From: Streptomyces sp. RKND-216
GTDB taxonomy: Bacteria; Actinomycetota; Actinomycetes; Streptomycetales; Streptomycetaceae
NCBI RefSeq assembly: GCF_004795255.1
Contig: NZ_SSBQ01000002.1
Coordinates: forward strand, 167,001-231,000
Direction: 5' to 3'
DNA: 64,000 bases
Of the stretch, positions 1-8,189 are shown piece by piece. Every line of letters starts with the position of its first letter. Within the stretch, counting starts at the first letter, position 1. Position numbers and translations under genes: made by a program. The notes under the pieces were generated by a model. That model was not told the DNA's origin and ran no database searches. It worked only from the letters and a program-made list of their open reading frames with translations.

Positions 1-933
1 CAGATCCGCGCCGGGCGGCAGCGGCACCGCCTCGCCCACCGTTTCGGTGGTGACCCGCAGTCCGGCTCCCGCCGCGTGCTCGGCCAGTTCGGGCAGGCGT
101 TCCAGCCCCGGGGCCGGCGCACGCGGTGCGGCACCCGGGGTACGCAAGGTGTCCAGCACCTGGCGCACCTCGCCCAGCGCCTCCTTGCTGGCGGACTTGA
201 TGGTGGTGAGCGCGCTGCGGGCCTGTTCGGGATCGGAGTCCAGGAGGGCGAGACCCACTCCGGCCTGCACGTTGATCACGGAGACGCTGTGGGCGAGGAC
301 GTCGTGCAGTTCGCGGGCGATCCGCAGCCGTTCCTCGTCGGCACGGCGCTCCTCGGCGCGTACGCGCTCCTCCCGCTCCCGCGCCCACTGCTCCCGGCGC
401 ACCCGCGCCAGTTCGGCGACCGGCACGACCACGGCGAGCCAGGCGCCGATCACGAGCGCCTGGAGCAGCGGGGTGCCGGAGCCACCCTCGGGCGGCAGCC
501 AGGGGTGGAGCCAGAGCCCGGCGGCGAGGTGTCCGGCCCACAGCGCGCCGAGGGCCGTCCACGCGGCGACCCGGCGCCCGGAGACCACGGCGGAGAACGC
601 GGCGACGACGACACTGAGGAACACCGGGCCGTACGGATAGCCTGCCGCGAGGTAGACCAGGCAGACGCCCGCCACCGCGTACACCGTGAAACGCGGCAGG
701 CGGAGGCGGAGCAGCAGCAGCGCGGGCCCGGCGAGCAGCAGCAGCCGGGCGAGGAGGTCCAGCGGCTCCCGCCCGGTCTGGCCCTCGGCCGCGAAGTGCG
801 CGCCGGCCATCGTGAAGACGGCCAGGAACAGGGCGGAACGCCACGGGATGCGGGCTTCGGGACGGGCCGGCCCCGGCAGACGCCGCCAGGGCGGGCCGCC
901 GCGGCGGCGGTGCCGCAGGAGGGCTCGGTGCAT
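1..933 (-). CDS. Sensor histidine kinase, DesK/NarX-like (C-terminus cut by window edge)
   Basis: Membrane sensor kinase of a two-component system; it should autophosphorylate on histidine and pass phosphate to a LuxR-type response regulator lying beyond the left edge. The first 311 codons are visible. About five hydrophobic segments (residues ~30-180) are followed by a charged linker and a HisKA_3 dimerisation domain with the H-box RIARELHDVLAHSVSVINVQ near residues 203-222. The HATPase domain is missing because the window ends. I chose the ATG at 933, just before the basic stretch that precedes the first membrane segment. A perfect inverted repeat at 994-1009 lies upstream and may be the site of its partner regulator. 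The sensed signal is unknown. Confidence 0.93.
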   Translation of the reverse strand, partial: MHRALLRHRRRGGPPWRRLPGPARPEARIPWRSALFLAVFTMAGAHFAAEGQTGREPLDLLARLLLLAGPALLLLRLRLPRFTVYAVAGVCLVYLAAGYPYGPVFLSVVVAAFSAVVSGRRVAAWTALGALWAGHLAAGLWLHPWLPPEGGSGTPLLQALVIGAWLAVVVPVAELARVRREQWAREREERVRAEERRADEERLRIARELHDVLAHSVSVINVQAGVGLALLDSDPEQARSALTTIKSASKEALGEVRQVLDTLRTPGAAPRAPAPGLERLPELAEHAAGAGLRVTTETVGEAVPLPPGADL

Positions 934-993
934 GTCCGCCACGCTAGCGCCGACGGCCCCCGCCCGGCGTCCGCCGCTCGCGGTGCCCTCGGC

Positions 994-1009
994 TACTCCC
1001 CCGGGAGTA
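994..1009. promoter_or_regulatory. Perfect inverted repeat upstream of the sensor kinase gene
   Basis: TACTCCC and GGGAGTA are separated by CC, giving 7-bp perfect arms. The repeat sits about 60 bp before the kinase start. A response regulator of the NarL/LuxR class would bind such a dyad, and autoregulation is usual for these systems. That role is inference; only the symmetry is seen. Confidence 0.5.
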
Positions 1010-1046
1010 CGCGGTCCCCGGTGCGGGGCCCGTCCGATGGTCCCGG

Positions 1047-2312
1047 TCAGCCCTTGGGGTCCGAGGGTCCGGCAGGTGCCGGGGCCGGGGCGGGTGCGGG
1101 GCGGTCCATGGCGTCCAGTGCGCGGCGTGCGACCGGATGGGTGCGGACGATCTCGGTCAGCGAGGTCGCGCCGCGGGTGATGCGGGCGAACGCCGTCCAG
1201 GCGGGCCGGAAGCCGGTGAGCGCGGCGTGCAGCAGACCGGGGCGACGGGCGAAGACCGTGAACATCCGGCGGCCGATGCTCATCTCGACGCCGAGACCGG
1301 CCTTCACCGCGAACGTGTAGTTGAGCGCCTGCCGCCGGGTGTCCACGGCGTCGTGCGCCTCCGCGATGCGCACCGCCCACTCGCCCGCCAGGCGGCCGGA
1401 CCGGAGCGCGAAGGAGATGCCTTCGCGCGTCCAGGGTTCCAGCAGGCCGGCGGCGTCGCCGCACACCAGCACCCGGCCGCGGGACAGCGGTGAGTCGTCG
1501 GTGCGGCAGCGTGTCAGGTGGCCGGAGGAGATGCTGGGTTCGAAGCCGGCCAGGCCGAGGCGGCCGATGAAGTCGTCCAGGTACCGCTTGGTGGCGGCGC
1601 CCTCGCCGCGCGCGGAGATGACGCCGACGGTGAGGGTGTCGCCCTTGGGGAACACCCAGCCGTAACTGCCCGGCAGCGGGCCCCAGTCGATGAGGACCCG
1701 GCCGGCCCAGTCCTCGGCGACGCTGTCCGGCACCGGGATCTCCGCCTCCAGGCCCAGGTCGACCTGGTCGAGCTTCACACCGACGTGCGCGCCTATCCGG
1801 CCCGCGCTGCCGTCCGCGCCGACCACCGCCCGGGCGAGTACGGGCTCCTCCTCGCCCGCGAGCACCACGGCGACCGTCCGCCGGTCCGGGACGAGCGGTC
1901 CGTGCTGCTCGACGCGGGAGACGGACGCCCCGGTGCGCAGCACGGCGCCGGCGTCCACCGCCGACTCCACCAGCGCGTGATCGAATTCGGGGCGGTTGAG
2001 CAGGCCGAACAGCATCCGGCGGGAACGGCGGGTGCGGGTGAGGCGGCCGTTCAGCGAGAAGGTGACGGCGTGCACCCGGTCGCGCAGCGGCAGTTCGAAA
2101 CCGGGCGGCAGCGCGTCGCGGGAGAGGCCCACGATGCCGCCGCCGCAGGTCTTGTAGCGCGGCAGTTCGGCCTTCTCCAGCAGCAGTACCCGGCGTCCGG
2201 CGACGGCGGCGGCGTACGCGGCGGAGGCACCCGCGGGACCCGCACCGACCACGACGACGTCCCACACGTTCCGCTCCGTCTCGCTGTCCCCGGCTCCGTT
2301 CTCGCTGCTCAC
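1047..2312 (-). CDS. Geranylgeranyl reductase family FAD-dependent oxidoreductase
   Basis: A 421-residue flavoprotein of the geranylgeranyl/digeranylgeranyl reductase family, which reduces isoprenoid double bonds such as those in menaquinone or polyprenyl chains. The N-terminal dinucleotide-binding motif VVVVGAGPAGASAAYAA (residues ~19-35) binds FAD. The family motif KTCGGGIVG follows at ~55, and a second FAD contact, GDAAGLLEPWTREGIS, lies near 285. The C-terminus is Ala/Pro-rich with an APAPAPAPA run. The start is GTG at 2312. In many streptomycetes a relative sits near the nuo or menaquinone genes, but no such neighbours are visible here, so the exact substrate is unknown. Confidence 0.88.
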   Translation of the reverse strand: MSSENGAGDSETERNVWDVVVVGAGPAGASAAYAAAVAGRRVLLLEKAELPRYKTCGGGIVGLSRDALPPGFELPLRDRVHAVTFSLNGRLTRTRRSRRMLFGLLNRPEFDHALVESAVDAGAVLRTGASVSRVEQHGPLVPDRRTVAVVLAGEEEPVLARAVVGADGSAGRIGAHVGVKLDQVDLGLEAEIPVPDSVAEDWAGRVLIDWGPLPGSYGWVFPKGDTLTVGVISARGEGAATKRYLDDFIGRLGLAGFEPSISSGHLTRCRTDDSPLSRGRVLVCGDAAGLLEPWTREGISFALRSGRLAGEWAVRIAEAHDAVDTRRQALNYTFAVKAGLGVEMSIGRRMFTVFARRPGLLHAALTGFRPAWTAFARITRGATSLTEIVRTHPVARRALDAMDRPAPAPAPAPAGPSDPKG

Positions 2313-2476
2313 GCTGCTCTGGCTCCCGTTCTCTCGACGTCTGCGCGGTGTCGCGACCGCATCCTACGGGGCCCGGCCCGCCGGCCGGGCTGTGGGAGGA
2401 TCGGCCACGACCCGCCACCCACGTGTGCCTCCTCCGCACACCTGTGCCCAACGTCGCCCCCACAAGGAGCGTTCCC

Positions 2477-3841
2477 ATGCCGCAGAGCCCCCTCGCCGCC
2501 ACCGTCGCGTCGCTGATGCCGCGCGCCAGGGAGGAGCTCGCCGAGCTGGTGGCCTTCCCGTCGGTCGCCGATCCCGAGCAGTTCCCGCGCAGCGGGTGCG
2601 AGGCGGCGGCCGTCTGGGTGGCGGACGCGCTCCGTGCCGAGGGCTTCCAGGACGTGGCGCTGCTGGACACCCCCGACGGCACGCAGTCGGTGTACGGGCA
2701 CCTGCCCGGCCCGGAGGGCGCGCCGACCGTGCTGCTCTACGCGCACTACGACGTGCAGCCGCCGCTGGACCCGGACGGCTGGGACTCCCCGCCGTTCGAA
2801 CTCACCGAACGGGAAGACGGCCGCTGGTACGGGCGGGGCGCCGCCGACTGCAAGGGCGGCCTGGTCATGCACCTGACAGCGCTGCGGGCGCTGAAGGAGG
2901 ACGGCGGCGTCCCGGTGGGCGTCAAGGTCGTCGTGGAGGGCTCGGAGGAGCAGGGCACCGGAGGGTTGGAGCGCTACGCCGAGGCGCACCCGGAACTGCT
3001 GGCCGCGGACACGGTCGTGATCGGCGACACCGGCAATTTCCGGGCCGGGCTGCCGACCGTCACCGCCTCGCTGCGCGGCATGGCGATGGTGCGGGTGCAG
3101 GTCGACACCCTCGCGGGCAACCTGCACTCCGGCCAGTTCGGCGGGGCGGCGCCCGACGCGCTGGCGGCGCTGATCCGCCTGCTGGACTCGCTGCGCGGCG
3201 AGGACGGCTCGACCACCGTCGACGGCCTCGACGCCTCGGCCGCCTGGGAGGGCCTCGCGTACCCCGAGGAGGACTTCCGGCGCGACGCCCGGGTACTCGA
3301 CGGCGTCGGGCTGATCGGCTCCGGCACCGTCGCGGACCGGCTCTGGGCACGTCCGGCAGTGACCGTGCTGGGCATCGACTGCCCGCCGGTGGTCGGCGCC
3401 ACGGGGTCGGTGCAGGCATCCGCGCGGGCGCTGGTGAGCCTGCGCGTACCGCCGGGCACGGATGCCGCGAAGGCAGCCGAACTGCTGGTCTCCCACCTGG
3501 AGTCGCACGTGCCGTGGGGCGCGCGGGTGTCGGTGGAGCAGGTCGGCCGGGGGCAGCCGTTCGCGGCCGACACCTCCAGCCCGGCGTACACGGCGATGGC
3601 CGCGGCGATGCGGGAGGCGTACGACGGCGTGGAGATGGCGACGGCCGGCCAGGGCGGGTCGATCCCGCTGTGCAGCACCCTCGCCTCGCTCTACCCGGAG
3701 GCCGAGATCCTGCTCATCGGGCTGAGCGAACCGGAGGCGCAGATCCACGCCGTGAACGAGAGCGTGTGCCCGCGGGAGCTCCGCGCGCTGGCGCTGGCCG
3801 AGGCGCTGTTCCTGCAGCGGTACGCCGCCGCCTGCGGCTGA
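2477..3841 (+). CDS. M20 family metallopeptidase (dipeptidase)
   Basis: Cytoplasmic zinc dipeptidase/deacylase of the M20 family, 454 residues, with no signal peptide. Metal-binding motifs are in order: HYDVQPP (~residue 89), RGAADCKGG (~120) with the bridging Asp, EGSEEQG (~154) with the catalytic Glu pair, and GDTGNF (~182). The reading frame is open upstream to 2348, but the ATG at 2477 has a strong ribosome binding site (AAGGAGCG, 7-nt spacing) and begins the conserved region. It is transcribed alone, divergently from the flavoprotein gene. It probably acts on dipeptides or acylated amino acids in peptide recycling; the substrate cannot be told. Confidence 0.92.
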   Translation: MPQSPLAATVASLMPRAREELAELVAFPSVADPEQFPRSGCEAAAVWVADALRAEGFQDVALLDTPDGTQSVYGHLPGPEGAPTVLLYAHYDVQPPLDPDGWDSPPFELTEREDGRWYGRGAADCKGGLVMHLTALRALKEDGGVPVGVKVVVEGSEEQGTGGLERYAEAHPELLAADTVVIGDTGNFRAGLPTVTASLRGMAMVRVQVDTLAGNLHSGQFGGAAPDALAALIRLLDSLRGEDGSTTVDGLDASAAWEGLAYPEEDFRRDARVLDGVGLIGSGTVADRLWARPAVTVLGIDCPPVVGATGSVQASARALVSLRVPPGTDAAKAAELLVSHLESHVPWGARVSVEQVGRGQPFAADTSSPAYTAMAAAMREAYDGVEMATAGQGGSIPLCSTLASLYPEAEILLIGLSEPEAQIHAVNESVCPRELRALALAEALFLQRYAAACG

Positions 3842-3919
3842 CCGGCCCGGCGGGAGGGCCTGCCGCCGGGATGCGGTGGCGGGGACGCGCAGGCGCAGGC
3901 GGGCGCGGATGACGCGATG

Positions 3920-4639
3920 TCACCGGACGCCGGTCAGGCGGGCGTAGGCGACGACGTTGCCCTGGTAGCCGGTCTCCTCGGCGTAGCCGCCGCCGCAGGT
4001 GATGACGCGCAGCTCGGCCCGTCCGGTGTCACGGTAGACCCGGTCGCCGGGGAACGCCTCCTTCCGGTGAAGCTCGACCGCGTACACGGTGAACACGGCG
4101 GTGCGGCCGTCCTCTCGCGCCACGCGGACTTCGGATCCGCGCTGCACGGCGCCGAGCCGGAAGAAGACGGCCGGTCCGGACGCGTTGTCGACGTGGCCGA
4201 CGACGACGGCGGTGCCGCGTTCGCCGGGCGTGGCGGCGCCCTCGTACCAGCCGGCGAGGTTCTCCGCCTGCGGCGGCGGCACCTCCAGCAGGCCCTTCGG
4301 GCCAAGGCCCACGGGGGACACGGGGGCGTCCACGCCAGCGGCGGGGATGACCACCCGCCGGGGAGGCGAGGCGGCGATCGGGGCGCGCGCCGGCGGAATC
4401 CGGCGGGCGCCGTCCCCGGTCCGGTGGTCCGGGGACGGCTCGCCGGGGGTGGCCGCCGACCGGGCCGCCGCAGGGTCCGGCTGCGGCGGGCGGGGCGGCG
4501 CATCGGTTCCGGTGCGGATCAGGGTCAGGCCGATCACCAGGGCGAACGCGGCGGCCCCGAGCGCGGCCTGTCCGCCGCGGGGCAGCAGGTCCTGCGCGTG
4601 CCGCAGCAGTTCGCGGAACGGGGAGCGGTCGTCGTCCAT
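3920..4639 (-). CDS. Class F sortase
   Basis: Membrane-anchored transpeptidase-like enzyme, 239 residues from the ATG at 4639 (an in-frame GTG at 4684 is possible). A transmembrane segment lies at ~25-42, then a Pro-rich linker, then the sortase barrel starting at VVIPAAGVDAPV. The catalytic His is in VVVGHVDNA and the Cys in LRVITCGGGY. In many class F enzymes an Arg follows in a YRDNV motif; here the matching stretch is TGYQGNVVAYA with Gln, and the codon is clearly CAG. A class F subgroup may use another Arg. No LPXTG-type substrate is encoded nearby, which is normal for this class. Confidence 0.9.
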   Translation of the reverse strand: MDDDRSPFRELLRHAQDLLPRGGQAALGAAAFALVIGLTLIRTGTDAPPRPPQPDPAAARSAATPGEPSPDHRTGDGARRIPPARAPIAASPPRRVVIPAAGVDAPVSPVGLGPKGLLEVPPPQAENLAGWYEGAATPGERGTAVVVGHVDNASGPAVFFRLGAVQRGSEVRVAREDGRTAVFTVYAVELHRKEAFPGDRVYRDTGRAELRVITCGGGYAEETGYQGNVVAYARLTGVR

Positions 4640-4755
4640 GCGCGCGGTGCACCGTCCTGGCTCGGGGCCGGGCGTCACCGTCACGCTAGGGCGGGCGCCC
4701 GCCGCCCGCGAGCGGTGCGCGTCCGTACCGCGTACGCGGGAGGCGCCCCCGAAGA

Positions 4756-4789
4756 CCTCGGGGCCCCCGGAGCCCCCGGAGCCCCGAGG
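4756..4789 (-). terminator. Hairpin terminator after the kinase-Nudix gene
   Basis: Arms CCTCGGGGC (4756-4764) and GCCCCGAGG (4781-4789) form a perfect 9-bp stem with a 16-nt loop. It lies 34 nt past the stop of the Nudix fusion gene and upstream of the sortase gene, so the two are probably separate transcription units. Confidence 0.6.
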
Positions 4790-4822
4790 ACGGTGCCCGC
4801 CCTGCGCGGCGGCTCGCCGGGC

Positions 4823-5833
4823 TCAGACGCCGACGGGCACGCCGCCCTCCAGGTTGAGCGTGGTGCCGCGCTCCCGGGCGCGCAGCGCCCAGGTCAGGCG
4901 GCGGTGCCGCACGGGCGGCAGCAGTCCGGCCGCCTCGGACTCGGTCGCGAAGCGCCAGCCGCGCAGCTCGGCGGCGGGGAGCAGCACCTCCGCGGCGCGG
5001 GGCGCGGGCAGCACTCCGCCGTCGAAGAGCAGGCGAAGGCCGCCGAAGCCGGGCGGCCTCGGCGGCTCCCAGTCGACGAGCAGCAGCCGCGGCACGGCGG
5101 CGAGTTCGATGCCGAGTTCCTCGGCGACCTCCCGCATGCCGGCCCGGGCGGGCGGTTCGCCGTGCTCGACGATCCCGCCGGGGAACTCCCAGCCGGGCTT
5201 GTAGGTGGGGTCGACGAGCAGGACCCGGTCGTCCTCGTCGAAGAGCAGCACCCCGGCGGCGAGCGTCTCGGCCGTCGGCTCCGGCGTCTGCACGATGCCC
5301 GGCAGGCCGGCGCCCTTGCCGACCGCCTCCGCGACCAGGGCGGCGACGTCCGCGGGCGTCCGTCCGGTGGTGTCCACGGTGTGCGCGTCAGCCGTCAGCC
5401 AGGGCAGCGCCGCCTCGTACGCGGCGCGCCGTGCGTGCTCGGGCTCGGCGGGCCCGCCGGGCTGCTCCCCCTCCGGTGCGCGGGCCCGCAGCGTGGCCGC
5501 GTCGCAGTGCAGCAGCACGTGGCAGACCGGTATGCGGCGGGCGGCGAGCGCCCCGAATATCTCGTCGCGGTGGTCCTGCCGCAGCAGCGACACCGGGGTG
5601 ATCAGCGGGCCGGGCACCTCGGTGAGGAGCGCGGCGGCGCCGTCCGCCAGGAGGCGGCGCCAGGAGCGGAGTTCGCGCACGTCGTCGGCCGCCCGGTCCG
5701 GGGGCAGCATGCTGCGCAGGCCCGGGCCGAGCAGTTCGGGGTCGTAGAGCGTGCTCCCGGGAAGCAGGTCGAGCAGTTCGTGCGCCGTGGTGGTCTTGCC
5801 CGCGCCGGACGCGCCGTTCAACCAGACGATCAC
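4823..5833 (-). CDS. P-loop kinase-Nudix hydrolase fusion protein
   Basis: A 336-residue two-domain protein. The N-terminal half is an AAA_33-like P-loop kinase with Walker A GASGAGKTTTA at residues ~7-17. The C-terminal half is a Nudix hydrolase with a complete Nudix box (pattern GX5EX7REUXEEXGU) starting at GGIVEHGEPPARAG and ending REVAEELGI, about residue 230. Nudix enzymes cleave nucleoside diphosphates linked to another moiety. The start is GTG at 5833, preceded by GAGGGGGA. Fusion suggests the kinase product or its by-product feeds the hydrolase, but no substrate can be assigned. It is transcribed alone, with a hairpin after the stop. Confidence 0.88.
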   Translation of the reverse strand: MIVWLNGASGAGKTTTAHELLDLLPGSTLYDPELLGPGLRSMLPPDRAADDVRELRSWRRLLADGAAALLTEVPGPLITPVSLLRQDHRDEIFGALAARRIPVCHVLLHCDAATLRARAPEGEQPGGPAEPEHARRAAYEAALPWLTADAHTVDTTGRTPADVAALVAEAVGKGAGLPGIVQTPEPTAETLAAGVLLFDEDDRVLLVDPTYKPGWEFPGGIVEHGEPPARAGMREVAEELGIELAAVPRLLLVDWEPPRPPGFGGLRLLFDGGVLPAPRAAEVLLPAAELRGWRFATESEAAGLLPPVRHRRLTWALRARERGTTLNLEGGVPVGV

Positions 5834-5973
5834 AGATCCCCCTCTTCCTCGCCCCCCGTTCTCGACCTCCCTACGGTGCCCGCTCCACCCCGTGGGGGAA
5901 ACGCACCGGCGCACCTCCGGCGCCCGGCACGGGAGCCCGCACGCCCCCGTACCGGTCGGCCTGACGGGCCGGC

Positions 5974-6915
5974 TCAGCCGTCCTGGCGCAGCAGGGTGCG
6001 GGAGGCCGCGGCGGCGCCGATCAGGCCGGCGTCGGTGCCGGTGGCCGCGGGTACGACGGTCAGCCCCCGCACGAAGGACAGCCTGGCGAAGTCCTCCAGC
6101 GCCGCCCGCAGCGGCGCGAACAGCACCTCTCCGGCCCCGGCGACGCCGCCGCCGATCACCGCGACCTCGATCTCGACCAGCGCCGCGGTCGCGGAAATCG
6201 CGGCCGCCAGCGCGCGGGCCGCCCGGGTGTAGGCGGCGGTGGCGACGGGGTCGCCCTCCCGGGCGGCGGCGGCCACGCCGGCCGCGCCCGCGTCCTGACC
6301 GGGCCGGGGCCGCCATCCCCCGGCGCGGGCGTGCCGGGCGATGGCGGTGCCGCTGGCCAGGCGCTCCACGCAGCCGCGGGCGCCGCACGGACACGACTCG
6401 CCGTCGAGCGCGACGCTGATGTGGCCGATGTGACCGGCGTTGCCGGTGGGGCCCGGATGAAGTCGGCCGTCGAGGACCAGGCCACCGCCCACACCGGTCG
6501 ACACCACCATGCACAGCGCGGAGCGGTGGCCGCGGGCGGCGCCCACCAGGTGCTCGGCCGCGGTCATCGCCACGCCGTCGCCGACGAGGGTGACCGGCAG
6601 CGGCCCGGTGGACCGCCGCACGCCGTCGACCAGCGGGTGGTCCCGCCAGCCGGGGATGTTGACCGGGCTGACGGTGCCGTTGCGGGCGTCGACCGGCCCG
6701 GCGCTGCCGATGCCCACGGCGTCCACCCGGGGCCACAGGGGGCTCGCGGCGAGGTGGTCGAGGACCTCGCTCACCGCCGCCATCACCCGCTCGCCGCTCT
6801 CCTGTGCGGGGGTGGGGCGCAGCACGCGGGCGAACAGCGCGCCGTCGCCGTCCACGAGAGCGCCGGCGATCTTGGTGCCGCCGATGTCCAGGGCGGCGAC
6901 GAGGTCGTGGGGCAT
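5974..6915 (-). CDS. ROK family sugar kinase
   Basis: A 313-residue ROK-family kinase without the DNA-binding domain of ROK repressors, so probably a glucokinase, N-acetylglucosamine kinase or related sugar kinase. The ATP-binding DIGGTKIAGAL motif is at residues ~9-19, and the ROK zinc/signature motif CPCGARGCVE lies near residue 170. The HIGHIS stretch before it supplies the usual zinc-binding His. The ATG at 6915 immediately precedes the phosphate-binding loop. It is divergent from a LacI-family gene and shares a 155-bp region holding a 12-bp palindrome, so the regulator probably controls it in response to its sugar. Confidence 0.92.
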   Translation of the reverse strand: MPHDLVAALDIGGTKIAGALVDGDGALFARVLRPTPAQESGERVMAAVSEVLDHLAASPLWPRVDAVGIGSAGPVDARNGTVSPVNIPGWRDHPLVDGVRRSTGPLPVTLVGDGVAMTAAEHLVGAARGHRSALCMVVSTGVGGGLVLDGRLHPGPTGNAGHIGHISVALDGESCPCGARGCVERLASGTAIARHARAGGWRPRPGQDAGAAGVAAAAREGDPVATAAYTRAARALAAAISATAALVEIEVAVIGGGVAGAGEVLFAPLRAALEDFARLSFVRGLTVVPAATGTDAGLIGAAAASRTLLRQDG

Positions 6916-6967
6916 GGCGGTGCGTGTCTCCGGAGGTGAGCGGGCGGGCGGGTCGGCGCTCCAGTAT

Positions 6968-6979
6968 GACAACGTTGTC
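6968..6979. promoter_or_regulatory. Palindromic LacI-family operator between ROK kinase and regulator
   Basis: GACAACGTTGTC is a perfect 12-bp palindrome with a central CG, the shape expected for a LacI-family operator. It lies 53 bp upstream of the kinase start and about 92 bp upstream of the regulator start, well placed to control both divergent genes. Confidence 0.7.
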
Positions 6980-7070
6980 CAGTTCGATGCACGGCCCGGA
7001 GTATGCTGCTCCCGCACCTGCGCGTCCGTGTCGTCGGCGCGTGACGACGACACGACGAGGACGGGATGCC

Positions 7071-8135
7071 GTGGCCGAGCCCCCGCCGCCCTCCCGTCCG
7101 GGCCTCCCCCGTCCGGCCGCCGTCCGCCCCGCCGGGCGGCCGACGATGAAGGACGTGGCCGCGCACGCCCGGGTCGGCCTGAAGACGGTCTCACGGGTGG
7201 TCAACGGCGAGGAGGGGGTGGCACCGGACACCCGGCTGCGGGTACGCGCGTCCATCGACGCGCTCGGCTTCCGCCGCAACGACGGCGCGCGCCTGCTGCG
7301 CCAGGGCCGCACGGCGGGCATCGGCATGGTGCTCGAAGACCTCGCCGACCCGTTCTACGCGCCGCTCGTCCGGGCCGTGGAGGAGGCCGCCCGCGCCCAC
7401 GGGGCTCTGCTGATCAACGGCTCCAGCGCCGAGGACCCGGAACGCGAGCGGGAGCTGGTACTGGCCCTGTGCGCGCGACGGGTGGACGGCCTGGTGGTGG
7501 TGCCGGCGGGCGACGACCACCGGTACCTGCGGCCCGAGATGGACGCCGGGGTGGCCACCGTCTTCGTGGACCGCTCCCCCGGCCTGCTGGACGCCGACGT
7601 GGTACTCAGCGACAACGCCGGCGGCGCGCGCGAGGGCACCGCCCACCTCATCGCGCACGGGCACCGGCGCATCGGCTTCCTGGGCGACCGGCCGGAGATC
7701 CAGACGGCCGCCGAGCGCCTGCGCGGCTACCGCGCAGCCATGGCGGACGCCGGCCTGCCGGTCGACCCGGCGTGGGTCTCCCTGGGACCCACGGAGCCCG
7801 CCCGGGTACGTGCGGAGGCGGAGCGCATCCTGGCCGGTCACGCGCCGGTGACCGCGTTCCTCGCCGGCAACAACCGGGTCACGGTGTCGCTGGTCCGGGT
7901 TCTTGCGGGACGGCCGCGCCCGACGGCACTGGTGGGCTTCGACGACTTCGAGCTCGCCGATCTGCTGTCGCCGCCGGTGACGGTGGTGGCCCAGGACCCC
8001 GCGCTGCTCGGCGGCACCGCCGCCGGGCTGCTGTTCCGGCGGCTGGCCGGAGCCGCCGGCGCGCCGGAGCGGGTGACGCTGCCCACCCGCCTGCTGGCCC
8101 GCGGCTCGGGTGAACTCCCGCCCGTGCAGGGGTAG
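7071..8135 (+). CDS. LacI family transcriptional regulator
   Basis: Sugar-responsive repressor of 354 residues. The helix-turn-helix is MKDVAAHARVGLKTVSRVVN, starting at residue ~26, followed by the hinge and a periplasmic-binding-protein-like effector domain beginning near GIGMVLEDLADPFYAPL. I chose the GTG at 7071, which follows a GAGGACGGG ribosome binding site; the ATG at 7146 would start right at the HTH. It is divergent from the ROK kinase with a palindromic operator between them. No transporter is adjacent, so the inducing sugar is unknown. Confidence 0.92.
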   Translation: MAEPPPPSRPGLPRPAAVRPAGRPTMKDVAAHARVGLKTVSRVVNGEEGVAPDTRLRVRASIDALGFRRNDGARLLRQGRTAGIGMVLEDLADPFYAPLVRAVEEAARAHGALLINGSSAEDPERERELVLALCARRVDGLVVVPAGDDHRYLRPEMDAGVATVFVDRSPGLLDADVVLSDNAGGAREGTAHLIAHGHRRIGFLGDRPEIQTAAERLRGYRAAMADAGLPVDPAWVSLGPTEPARVRAEAERILAGHAPVTAFLAGNNRVTVSLVRVLAGRPRPTALVGFDDFELADLLSPPVTVVAQDPALLGGTAAGLLFRRLAGAAGAPERVTLPTRLLARGSGELPPVQG

Positions 8136-8189
8136 TACGCCGCTCCCTGCCGTCCGTCCGTCATCCCTCGGCCGGAGAGGAACCGGAGG

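Noticed and set aside
76..1320. Long plus-strand open frame of 414 codons over the sensor kinase
   Set aside because: The opposite strand encodes a clear histidine kinase with H-box and membrane helices. The plus frame is Arg/Gly/Pro-rich with no motifs, as expected for a shadow frame in GC-rich DNA.
3917..6232. 771-codon plus-strand frame across the sortase and Nudix genes
   Set aside because: Low-complexity translation with no family features, antisense to two well-supported genes.
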